64,000 bases of DNA, from positions 51,592,501 to 51,656,500 of the forward strand of contig CM076143.1 in assembly GCA_038025085.1 (NCBI GenBank), given 5' to 3'. A model generated the notes under the pieces. It ran no database searches, was not told where the DNA came from, and saw only the letters and a program-made list of their open reading frames with translations. Each line of letters starts with the position of its first letter. Position 1 is the first letter of the stretch. Made by a program: the position numbers and the translations under genes. Source of the stretch: Tetragonia tetragonoides (Eukaryota; Streptophyta; Magnoliopsida; Caryophyllales; Aizoaceae). Positions 37,061 to 47,089 of this stretch are shown in pieces.

Positions 37061-38135
37061 AAAGCAGATATGATGGACAGCTAGAAAGGAGAGATCCCTA
37101 TGGGAAGGTGTGCTCAAACTTCAAGACATTTGGGTAGACAATGATGCAACACAATATAAATAAGCAAAAGTCTGGAGAGCACCTCATGATGAATATAAAG
37201 ACAAAGAATGGTCACAACTCCCCGCACACACACAAACGCACACGCATGCCAGAAAAATAGAGGGGGAAAAAGGAAGCTATGGTGAAGAGTAATGGGATGC
37301 AGAAGGCAATAGAAACCTGTCCCATATATCAATATTCGTGCTCGTTACACAACCAAAGCATACAAAATATCTTTCAGTCGAAACAACAAAATGAAACAAG
37401 TAGCATTTGGCCATTTCAAAGGAAGGTCATGGATGAAATTTGGAATTTTAACAAGAAGCCCAGTAAACTTCTTAGTATGGTATGAATGAAATTTGATGAG
37501 TTAGGAAGTTTCAAAGTAGTCCTTTTTGACAAGATGATATTAGATTCAATAAAGTAAGAAGGTATACAATATAAGATAAGATAAAAAGGTAGAGCAACCA
37601 AGTATACAGATGATGCTGTAGAGTTTACCCCAATCCTTTTATCTTGATTATATATCAAATAACGCAAGAAGGAGAAACAAAGTCTACTTAACAAAAAGGA
37701 CAAGTGAGGCAACAAATAACCATGAAGAAGATTCGCTCCATCATCCTGTGGGGACAAGCTTTTTAGACATCTGCCAAAAAAGGGAGGAAGGCGGCCGAAT
37801 AAGGCACAAAAAACAGTCAAAATTGATCATTAGCAAAATTATTATAGTTTTGGAGAGCCATGAGTATAATTGATCATTGATGCAATAGACAAAAACCAAA
37901 TACGGGGTGGCTGCATTACGGTTAAGTAGAAGAAAGAAAGAGGAAGGCAATGACAATTCCAATTTCCAATTCCAATTCCAATTCCGGAGAAGCAAGCCTA
38001 ATTCAGTAATTACATATTAATGGTTTGGCATTTGATATTTGCAAGCAAAGAGAAGGCAGCAAGTAAGTACCAAAAGTAAATGCTAAATTGATCATTGATC
38101 ATATCTCCCCTATAATGCTAATGCTAAATTCTAGT

Positions 38136-38672
38136 CTATTGATTAGGAGGCTTGAAGATGTAAGGTTGTGGAAGAGTTAACGGACCTCTCCTCCCCTCGT
38201 TGTGATCCTCATCCAACAATCTCTGAGCCCTCTTCTTCCCACAGTATAGCCTATCGAAATGCTTCACCTGAGTTTAGTTTTGAATTTGATAATAATAAAA
38301 TTGTTACTAATTCCATTCAGAAAGGTAGAAATTGTTACTAATTTGATAAAAAGAATGGATTTAGTAGGTTACCCATGACGGTCGACATTGTTTCTCGAAA
38401 TCAACCCTAGACTTCTTGCAATCGATAGGGTATAGAAGTCCGACGGAAGCGATTTCTGTGGCTTTCTTGCTTGATTCTCTCTCCAAGCATGCGTAGAATG
38501 CATCTCGTGCCTGCTCACATATATACAATTATCCATTAATTTACGAAGAACAATCCATTAATTTACCAAGAGTAATCCATTAATTTTACACTCACTCACT
38601 CACCTTATAGCAAGATTGTCTGGCATTCGAGAGCACATCCGCATGGACTTTGTCACCGCTTTCCCAAGACAT
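38136..38672 (-). CDS. COA6: Cytochrome c oxidase assembly factor 6 homologue
   Basis: Three short exons on the minus strand, 38672-38604, 38510-38373 and 38267-38136, join in phase to 112 residues. They start MSWESGDKVHADVLSNARQS, pass through ARDAFYACLERES and YPIDCKKSRVDFEKQCRPSW, and end TLPQPYIFKPPNQ. The paired cysteines in FYACLE..DCKKSR and QCRPSW..LYCGKK are those of the Cox6b/CHCH fold. COA6 is a mitochondrial intermembrane-space protein that helps deliver copper to COX2 during complex IV assembly. No N-terminal presequence is visible, as usual for proteins imported by the Mia40 route. A (CT)n tract (38730-38772) lies within 100 bp upstream of the ATG. None of the exons is long enough to stand out as an open frame. 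Confidence 0.93.
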
Positions 38673-38727
38673 CAATGTTCGTTATTTGATTCAAACTTTT
38701 TGCTACTCACTCAATAATGATCTCTGC

Positions 38728-38729
<2 letters not shown>

Positions 38730-38772
<43 letters not shown>
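38730..38772. repeat. (CT)n microsatellite 5' of COA6
   Basis: About 20 TC units, probably in the COA6 promoter or 5' UTR; they read as GA on the COA6 sense strand. Confidence 0.95.
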
Positions 38773-38775
<3 letters not shown>

Positions 38776-38779
38776 CGCG

Positions 38780-40185
38780 TCTCAGCGAGACATTAGTCTT
38801 CTTCTCCAAGTTAAGCTGACTGGAGTAATAGGATACTCCTACCAAAAAAGCCATCCACCCCAATCCGAATCCGATACATCATCTAATTTGGGCCTTTATC
38901 TTTCGTCGGTTATCATAAAATCAAATCACACCGCTTTTTTTTAAACACCCAGAAGTGAACCCGACTAAAGTAGCCCATGAAATAGCTTCCACGTTGGGCC
39001 TCTTAATAGCCTATGTCGCTATTCATTTTTGAGGACCATTTTTTGTTTTACTCCTGATCTTTTGTTTTTTTTTTTTAAAAGGGGAATAGGAGACTTTCAT
39101 TCATAGAAAAGTCATACGATATCTACAATAAAAATAATCCTAGAATATACTAAATCAATAAAAACAACAAAAAAATCCGCTAACAAACCAATATACTAGA
39201 ATACTCAGATGCGACTCCCAACATGCATAGTAACCATGTGCTTCCTTTGATGTATCTTCATCTTTCACGGAAGTGGAGATCTTCACCACAAGTAACGCAA
39301 TCGCTTGCCCACAAACCTCTGTATGATTCCGTCGATCGTGCGTATATCCGGTCCCCAAATTTATACTGCTTCTACTAAAAACAATCGCACAATAGACGAA
39401 AATAGAATCCTATAGAAAGGAAGATAAGGAAATCCCTATAAACTCTACAAAGGGAGAGAATTTATTCCACTCAGAAAGAAAAAAAAAAAGCTAGCAATCA
39501 AGATTAAACGTGATAAAAATCATCAATAACAGGTCGGGAATGGCCTAAATCGGCCCTCCCGGCCTGAAAATATGCTCTACTAAAAGTTAGGGTTCTAGAG
39601 AAAAGGAGGAGAAAGAGAGAAGGGAGGCTAGGGTTTGTAGTTAATTTGTTCACTCCTGATCTTTTGTTTACTCATGTAGACATGTAGTCATGTGAGAGTC
39701 CCCTCCACAAAAAAAAAAAAAAAAAAATAATATAAAATAAAATAAAATAAAAAAATTGTAGTCATGTGAGAGCATGTAATGTACTCCTAAATCCTAATAG
39801 AGATCTTTCTAATGAAACATGAAATATCTCAAATAGATTTCGGAGTCAAAAGTTGTTAACATTAAATATTCTATGATTATTATTCACATGTAGTTGACCA
39901 CCATGATATATAGTAAAATATTAAGTTTTAAGGCAACTTTAGGAAAAGAGAACGCAAATTTTAATACCCAATTCTGAGAAGATAGTTTGAGTAAAGTTTC
40001 TAAATTCCAACTCCAAACTAAGATGGATTCAAGAATGAGTTTGGATACCCTCATTTCGCATACGAAATACAAAGCATGTCATTGGTTAATTTCAAAATCA
40101 TACTTCACCCCTTTTACACATTAATTTTCTTCTTTTATCACTCGGCCATATCGACATATGACACATTTTGGGCTTTGTGTTGCGA
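38780..40185. other. Intergenic DNA with family B retroelement tail, copy 2
   Basis: No gene. Positions 39080-39540 (minus) resemble the element at 14770-15270 (TATGAATGAAAGTC end and the GACTCCCAAC phrase). The stretch 39900-40090 is a distant match to 40330-40460, which suggests an older local duplication. Confidence 0.4.
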
Positions 40186-41076
40186 AGAATTGCCATTGAG
40201 GTTCCATATAGTCAGCTACTAGGTTAGGGTTTTCTAGATTTGTTTGTAGCTCTACATGGTTGCTTCTTGTATTGTACTTCACCACAATGATAGTATGTTG
40301 TTGCCTATTGGGTTTTGCTGAGGAAACGAAAAACAAAAAGGAAATTTCGGTATCCAATTTTTAGAAGACATGGAGGTTTTTCCAACCTGAAACCAATATG
40401 GGTTTGAGAACTTGTTTGGATGCTCACATTTCGCATACAAAACACAAGACATGACTTTAGTTTTCACTCTCATAAATTGTTGCTAATACAAAATGCCATC
40501 TTAGACATATTGTTCAATTGTGGCTTTTTTCATTCGATTGTATTCTAATGTTTTAGATCTATTTCTTGTTGAATTCAATCATTCTTGTAAGTGTCATATG
40601 GCTTTCAATTAATAAATTTCTTATCCCCTCAAAAAAAAATTAAATTAAATGGATTGAAAACGACAAATATAAACCACTAATATAATTTTACAAATTTATA
40701 TCTAGTTTTCATTGTGTCAACTTTGTGAACCATACATGTAACAAGTAACGAGATGTGATGGTGGGAATGAAGTTTGGATTGGTAGTCAAGACGCTTATTT
40801 CTATAGCTAGCAGTGATGTTTGAATTGGTAGTCACTTATCGACGTAGCTGATCAAAGCATCGATTTCGATGTTGGGAGTCATATCATCTTATTATATCAG
40901 ATTTTTATTTTATTATGTTAAATCTATATTTATTTAGAGATATTCATTGTCGTAGTCTTGTAGATGCCAAATAACTTTTTATTAATGAATGAATGAATTA
41001 CCTTTTAGAAAAAAGGTAATGAGATGTGATTTATTAGATAATCCATAAAAACAATTATAAGTAGAAATATTGTGTG
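40186..41076. repeat. Segmental duplication, copy A
   Basis: Nearly identical to 42034-43040 in the same orientation, starting at CATTGAGGTTCCATATAGTC and ending at GTAGAAATATTGTGTG. It includes a plus-strand family B tail (40862-41005). No gene is present; minus-strand frames in both copies are shadows of the repeat. Confidence 0.9.
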
Positions 41077-41220
41077 AAGATTAGTGATCTTGGGAACATC
41101 CATGGTTATGGAAGACAAAGATACATACATGAGATCTGGCTATGGTGAGTTCGTATTGATGGGCACTGGAACAAGAAGCGAATATGGGTTTGTTCTCCAC
41201 AAATTGTGATGGGGGAGACT

Positions 41221-42032
41221 TGTTGGGTATTATCCCAATTTGTGAAAACACCAAAAATAGAAAAGAAAAATAAAATAAAAAAGGAAAACTAAAAGGCTAC
41301 CTACGTTACTTGTTGTGAAGTCAAGTGTTTTGGGCTTAAAGATTAAAAGGCCCACGTGAGGATATTTTAGCCTTCAAAGGAAGAAGACGGCTGATTGATT
41401 ATAAAAGAAAGGGGTAGGTCAGTCGCATGAGTCGTGCCGTGAGGTCCCAATGTGAGGGCACGGTAGCCACAAAGTGAGAGACGACAGAGAGGACGGTGAG
41501 GCTATAAGAGCAAGCCGTCAGTCAGCCATAAAGAAAATTTGTGAAAGGAAAAGTGCTCCGGATGCTGAGCCGCCCTATAAGCCGAAATGATGAAGAGGAA
41601 ATTCCTAATTAGGGGGAGACCTAGTTAGGTGGTGAACAACTACGCCGGGAGTCCGTAGTGAGTGCGTTTGTTGGTTCGGGCATAAAACCAACGGGTTCCT
41701 ACAACAGGTATTTGTATCAGTCCTAGTAATTTTGGTAGTAGTATTGATCGGGTGGTATCAATATTATACTTGGCCGCGTTCATAGCAGTTGGGTAGTATA
41801 TGTTGGTTGTAGATGTATTGTGTGATGTTATCGACATTGTAATCACTATTGATTGTTAGTGGATTAGTTGTCGGTTTGGCCCGTGGTTTTTGCCCAATTG
41901 GGGTTTTCCACGTTATATCTGTTGTTGATTATTGTGTATTGTTTTCTGTATTTATTTGTTAATTTCACAATTGGTATTAGAGTGTTTGGGTCCTAATTGG
42001 AGGAATTTGTTGTGTAGGTCAAAAATCCCAAC
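41221..42032 (+). mobile_element. LTR-retrotransposon remnant: one LTR plus primer-binding site
   Basis: An LTR of 749 bp, 41221-41969, starts TGTTGGGTATTATCCC and ends TTTCACA. A TATA-like ATTATAAAAG lies near 41399. Directly after it TTGGTATTAGAG (41971-41982) matches the tRNA-iMet primer-binding site with one change. Only about 50 bp of internal sequence remain before copy B of the segmental duplication begins; no second LTR is present. Confidence 0.75.
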
Positions 42033-42033
42033 A

Positions 42034-43040
42034 GAATTTCCATTGAGGTTCCATATAGTCAGCTACTAGGTTAGGGTTTTCTAGATTTGTTTGTAGCTCT
42101 ACATGGTTGCTTCTTGCATTGTACTTCACCACAATGATAGTATGTTGTTGCCTATTGGGTTTTGCTGAGGAAACGAAAAACAAAAAGGAAATTTCGGTAT
42201 CCGAAGACATGGAGGTTTTTCCAACTTGAAATTAATATGGTCGCCATTCACTTACACTCTCTTTTTGCAACCTCTTGATTAGCAAAAAACAAAAAAAAAA
42301 CAAAAAAAAACTTGAAACCAATATGGGTTTGAGAACTTGTTTGGATGCTCACATTTCGCATACAAAACACAAGACATGGCTTTAGTTTTCACTCTCATAA
42401 ATTGTTACTAATACAAAATGCCATCTTAGACATATTATTCTTTTTTTTTTGAAGTTATCTTAGACATATTATTCAATTGTGGTTTTTTCATTCGAATGTA
42501 TTCTAATGTTTTAGATATATTTCTTGTTGAATTCAATCCTTTTTTAAGTGTTTTATGACTTTCAATTAGTGAAATTTCTTATCCCTTTAAAAAGAATTAT
42601 ATTAAATGGATTGAAAACGACAAATATAAACCACTAATTTTACAAATTTATATCTAGTTTTCATTGTGTCAACTTTGTGAACCATACTCGTAACAACTAA
42701 CGAGATGTGATGGTGGGAATGAAGTTTGGATTGGTAGTCAAGACGCTTATTTCTATAGCTAGCAGTGATGTTTGAATTAGTAGCTAGTCACTTATCGACG
42801 TAGCTGATCAAAACATCGATTTCTAACACTAATGTTGGGAGTCATATTCATCTTATTATGTCAGATTTTTACTTTATTATGTTAAATCTATATTTATTTA
42901 AAAATATTCATCGTTGTAGTCTTGTAGATGCCAAATGACTTATTATGAATGAAGGAATGAATTACCTTTTAGAAAAAAGGTAATGAGATGTGATGTATTA
43001 GAAATCTATAAAAACAATTATAAGTAGAAATATTGTGTGG
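42034..43040. repeat. Segmental duplication, copy B, with two small insertions
   Basis: It matches 40186-41076 except for indels. Two gains carry target duplications: 42241-42310 (ends in poly-A, flanked by CTTGAAATTAATATGG / CTTGAAACCAATATGG) and 42441-42456 (a poly-T of ten plus GAAGTT, flanked by a perfect 18-bp ATCTTAGACATATTATTC). Confidence 0.9.
42241..42310 (+). mobile_element. Short poly(A)-tailed retroposed insertion
   Basis: Absent from copy A of the segmental duplication. It has a 3' A-rich tail and a 16-bp flanking duplication with two changes, so it inserted by target-primed reverse transcription after the duplication. The 44-bp body is not recognised. Confidence 0.7.
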
Positions 43041-43417
43041 AGGTATCTTTTGCAACTAGGAGAGTAATGATTGGGATATGGCCTCTGAGTGTTGGGGCCA
43101 TGACGAGATAGGAAATTTGGGCAAAGTACCATCATATTACAACCTATCAATGTCCATCCTTGTTGTATCCACGTAATACTCTTTGGTGCTTTATCATATA
43201 AAATTCAACAATTTCGCTTTCACATCAATACAATTATTCGCAATGGATTGACCATGAAGGATTTGAATAATTCCTAATGATTCAGGACTTGTTAGAAAAC
43301 TCGTATTTAATTTGTGTAATAAAAAGTTCACAATCAGTAGTAATAAAAAATTCGGTCAGTCACGTTGAAACAAAATACACAAAAACTCGTATGAAGCGGC
43401 CTTAATATATTTATTTA

Positions 43418-43647
43418 CTCACTCCGTTTCATAATATAAGTTATTTTTTGACTTTGCACACAAATTAAAAAATTGTGAATTCAAAAAAAAGATATGGTAA
43501 AAAGACTAAACTATCTGTAAGCATTAAATGGGTAAAGTAGAAAAATTAGCAATAGATACTCATTGAAAAGTGTTGAAAGTCAAGATATGACTTATATTGT
43601 AAAATAAAAATAAAGTTAAAATATGTAGTATATTGAAAGAGAGGGAG
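43418..43647. mobile_element. MITE with CTCCCTC-type ends upstream of the CIPK gene
   Basis: A 230-bp element. Inverted ends CTCACTCCGTTTCA (left) and CTCCCTCTCTTTCA (right, reversed) resemble Stowaway-type MITE termini. Both sides carry the identical 10-mer TATTTATTTA (43408-43417, 43648-43657). Stowaway would duplicate only TA, while a 9-10 bp duplication would suit a Mutator-type MITE, so the superfamily is open. It lies about 350 bp before the CIPK TATA box. Confidence 0.7.
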
Positions 43648-43996
43648 TATTTATTTAGGGTAGGGTGGGAAAAGTGGGAAGAAAAGAAAAGGCGAAGGGA
43701 AGATGGAGGGGAATGGATAAAGTTGGAAACGTAAATCCAGGTCAGAGAGTAGGACATATTTGGCTAGTTGAGGGAGTTAAGCTGAATGCAGCTGGGCGTA
43801 GCCATCACCAATCACATATTCACATCAAGACACTTAAAAAAGAAAAAAGAAAAAAGAAAAAAAAGAAGAAGAAAATTACTAACCATCGGATGGGATAAGA
43901 CTTAATTTTTTCTTTTCTTTTTTTAGGGATCGGATGGGATGAGACTTAAAGAGGAAGGAAAGGAGTGCACGAGGAGCAGGAGGGGTGTGTCCTCAA

Positions 43997-44004
43997 TATA
44001 TAAA
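43997..44004 (+). promoter_or_regulatory. TATA box of the CIPK gene
   Basis: TATATAAA about 270 bp before the CIPK start codon. A (TATC)n tract (44036-44062) follows at the expected transcription start region. Confidence 0.55.
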
Positions 44005-44139
44005 CCACGGTGCCAAAACTAGGAGCCTGCCTTTCCTATCTATCTATCTATCTATCTATCTATGATTCCAGGACGCCGAACAAATAATATCAAAATCCAC
44101 AGTTTTAGAAGAGAGAGAAAATTAGAATTGAGGCAGGGA

Positions 44140-44320
44140 ATGCAGAGAGAGGGAGATCATGAGAGGTGTTTCCCTTTTTAATCCATATATTCATCTTCAT
44201 CTTCATCTTCATCTTCATCTTCATGTTTTTGTTGGTGGCACTGCACACAACCTTAAGAATCTCAATCATCATGTCATCGCCGGCAGAAATTGCCACCGCA
44301 AGCACGTCGAAGACGGGTAG
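44140..44320 (+). other. Upstream short open frames in the CIPK leader
   Basis: Two upstream ATGs precede the main start. One at 44140 encodes 13 codons and ends at 44181. One at 44159 stays open past the main ATG and would overlap it (stop at 44318-44320 in unspliced RNA). A TTCATC hexamer repeat (44188-44225) encodes a Leu/His repeat in the second. Such frames often lower translation. An in-frame upstream ATG for the kinase also exists at 44223. Confidence 0.4.
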
Positions 44321-45841
44321 TCCTCTTCATTCTTCTTCTTCTTTCATTATTTAATTAGATAGATCCCATCGCCATTCTTTTCTCATCTACTCTACATATC
44401 TCTCTCTATCCCTGGCCCTTTTTTTTTCTCGATTTGTTTTCTTTTTTCTTTTTCCTTAAATTTTAAAATTTTCCCCAATCAAAAGGACGGATATATATTT
44501 TTTGTTCTTTTGAATTTTCACTATCCAGAAAAGGAGAATTGCCAACGCCCAATTGCTTTACAAGGCAAGTATGAGCTGGGGAGAGTGTTGGGTCAGGGGA
44601 CTTTTGCTCGGGTGTACCATGCTCGTAACCTGCATACGGGAAAGAGCTTAGCCATGAAGGTGGTTGCCAAGGAGAAGGTCATCAAAGTTGGTATGATGGA
44701 GCAGATGAAGAGAGAGATTAGCGTTATGAAGAGGGTCAAGCACCCTAACATTGTCGAGCTCTACGAGGTCATGGCCAGCAAATCCAAGATCTACCTTGCC
44801 ATGGAGCTTGTCAAGGGGGGAGAGCTCTTCGCCAAGGTCTCTAAGGGTGGAAAGCTTGACGAGGACGTAGCCAGGTCTTACTTCAAACAGCTCATCTCCG
44901 CGGTTGATTTCTGCCACAGCCGAGGCGTCTACCACCGTGACCTCAAGCCCGAGAACCTGCTCTTGGATGACAAGGGCAACCTCAAGATCACTGACTTTGG
45001 CTTAAGCGCCTCCTTTGAAAACCAACAACAGGAGCAGTCTCTCCTGCGTACTAGCTGCGGCACCCCTCACTACGTCGCACCGGAGGTGGTCAGCAGGAAG
45101 GGCCAGGGTTATTATGGCGCCAAGGCCGACATCTGGTCCTGCGGCGTCATCCTCTTTGTCCTCCTCGCTGGCTTCCTCCCCTTCCACAACGACAATCTTA
45201 TCCGCATGTATCGCAAGGTTTACAAGGGGGATTTCACTTGCCCTGCTTAGTTCTCTTCTCAGGCCAAGGATCTCATCACTCGCTTGCTTGATCCTAATCC
45301 AGCTACCCGAATCACTGTATCTGAAATCATGCTTTCCGAGTGGTACCAGCAGCAATTGGATTTGGATAATATGGATATCGCCGCCACCATCCCCAATGAT
45401 TTAACTATGGATGATGAATTGGATCAGCAAAAATACAAAAACAAGAAAGAGCCGGAGACCTTGAACGCCTTCCACATCATATCCCTTTCACAAGGCTTCG
45501 ACCTGTCGCCACTGTTCCACAGGGAAGAGAGACAAGATATGAGATTTGCAACCACAAAGCCGGCAACCACAGTAGTATCGAGGCTCGAGGAAGTGGCTGC
45601 CAAAGCCGGCAAATTTAACGTCAATAAGTACCGCGGGGACTCCCTGGTCAGGCTGCAAGGCCAGGACCGAGGCAGGAAAGGGAAGCTCTCCATAGCTGCG
45701 GAGATCTTCTCTGTGTCCCCGTCCTTGCTTATGGTGGAGGTTAACAAAGATAGTGGGGACACTTTTGAGTACAACCAGTTCTGCAACAACCAGCTTCGAC
45801 CAGCTCTCAAGGATATCGTTTGGACATGCCCCTCTTCTTAA
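44271..45841 (+). pseudogene. CBL-interacting protein kinase (CIPK/SnRK3) with an in-frame TAG
   Basis: Two exons, 44271-44316 and 44529-45841; the intron is inferred because the main frame has no ATG of its own and the splice restores one (MSSPAEIATASTSKT..). The kinase core is intact up to codon 255: GQGTFARV loop, K59, HRDLKPEN (D153), DFG (D171), GTPHYVAPE. Codon 256 is TAG (45248-45250), where CIPKs have the Trp of PxWFS. After it the same frame runs uninterrupted to 45841 with the rest of the kinase lobe, the CBL-binding NAF motif (NAFHIISLSQGFDLSPLF from residue 328) and the phosphatase-interaction region. The full frame would be 452 codons, normal for the family. CIPKs are Ca2+-sensor kinases controlling ion transporters. 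The product would lack its regulatory half unless the stop is read through or is a sequencing error. Confidence 0.88.
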
Positions 45842-47089
45842 ATCTTAATCACTCTACTCATTTTTTTTGCCAATCACAGTCATGATGTACTCGTAGTATT
45901 GTATTCCTATGAATGAATGAATGAATGAATGAGTCTTACTAATAGTTAGTAGTTTAGGGGTTGAGAATTCACTGGACTTGCTTAATGTGACTAGTAGATA
46001 TTAATGTGATTCCTTTTTATTATCATTAATCATTTATCAATCAGGGAGCGCAAATCACTCTGTTCCTTAATCATTTCTCAACCATTCAGTAGATAATTCT
46101 TAATCTGCTACTTGATCGCACTCCTAAATCCTAATTGGGTTCTTCATCGCACTCCATCTCTATTTTCATTTGCTATCTCATTTTGTACAACTAAATTGTG
46201 TCATGTCTGGAAAGAGCCAATTGATAATTATCACATATCCATTTTAATCTTTTAGTCATTGAGCTCTTCTTTATGTGAATGAGCGTGGATGTGGATGGTG
46301 ATTCAAAGTTATGCTATCTTTTCTCTTTCTATAAACATCCCAGTTGCAACTATGTTTGATGTACTCCTAACTACTCCCATCTTATATTCTTCTTTTTCAC
46401 ACATAGGAAATCTATCCACAGAAAAGAAGAGCAGATCAGTACATCTTGGACTTTTGGAAGTTCATAAATTAATGGAGCTCATAATGCTGGCTTTTACCTA
46501 GCCTATTGGTCTATAGTTAATTCAACGATGCACCATCAGTTGGTTACATTTATGGCTATTGTGTGTATCAAATGAACGATTGATAGAGTATCGATCTATC
46601 CTTTCTGTTAATAAAGATAGAAAGATAAGTGTATCGTCTATCTATATATTCAGTGCTATTCTTGGTGGTCTCTATTGCATCTCAGGATCACAGACTCTAG
46701 CTGGAGTAGCCTTCCAACGAGGATATATATTATAGGTCAGAACTTGCCAGGTTTCCTGCATATACAGATTCACTACTGCATAAAACATGAATAATACAGG
46801 TGATGTGTTGGTATTTTGCACTAGTTTCGTTGATCATAGTTACTGACATTCTTCAGATGACAAATACTGCAGGTAGAACATGTTTCTCAGTTATTGATTG
46901 CATATTTTTGAAAAGGAATTATTGATTGCATATACTTCGTCTTATATCTTGTTTATGAATTTAGTAACATGCATCCTCGTATACACTTACACTATAGTGT
47001 GTAACTATTGAACCTCATCCTTATTGGTTCATTTACAAACTCATAGAGGTCTTCAAACATTATTGTTGCTGTTGCCTGTTGGGGGGAAT
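45842..47089. other. Intergenic DNA between convergent CIPK and reticulon genes
   Basis: No gene seen. It holds the 3' UTRs of both neighbours, an (ATGA)n run near 45911-45932, and an imperfect foldback at 46583-46643 (GATAGAGTATCGATCTATC against GATAGACGATACACTTATC on the reverse strand). Confidence 0.4.

Noticed and set aside
44510..44528. Kinase start at 44510
   Set aside because: There is no ATG at this point (the codon is TTG); the stretch is intron sequence ending in the acceptor ACTATCCAG.
45218..45262. The CIPK stop removed as a 45-bp in-frame intron (AAG|GTTTAC to CTTCTCAG)
   Set aside because: The borders are GT/AG and the length is a multiple of three, but 45 bp is below the usual plant intron minimum and the sequence encodes conserved kinase residues.
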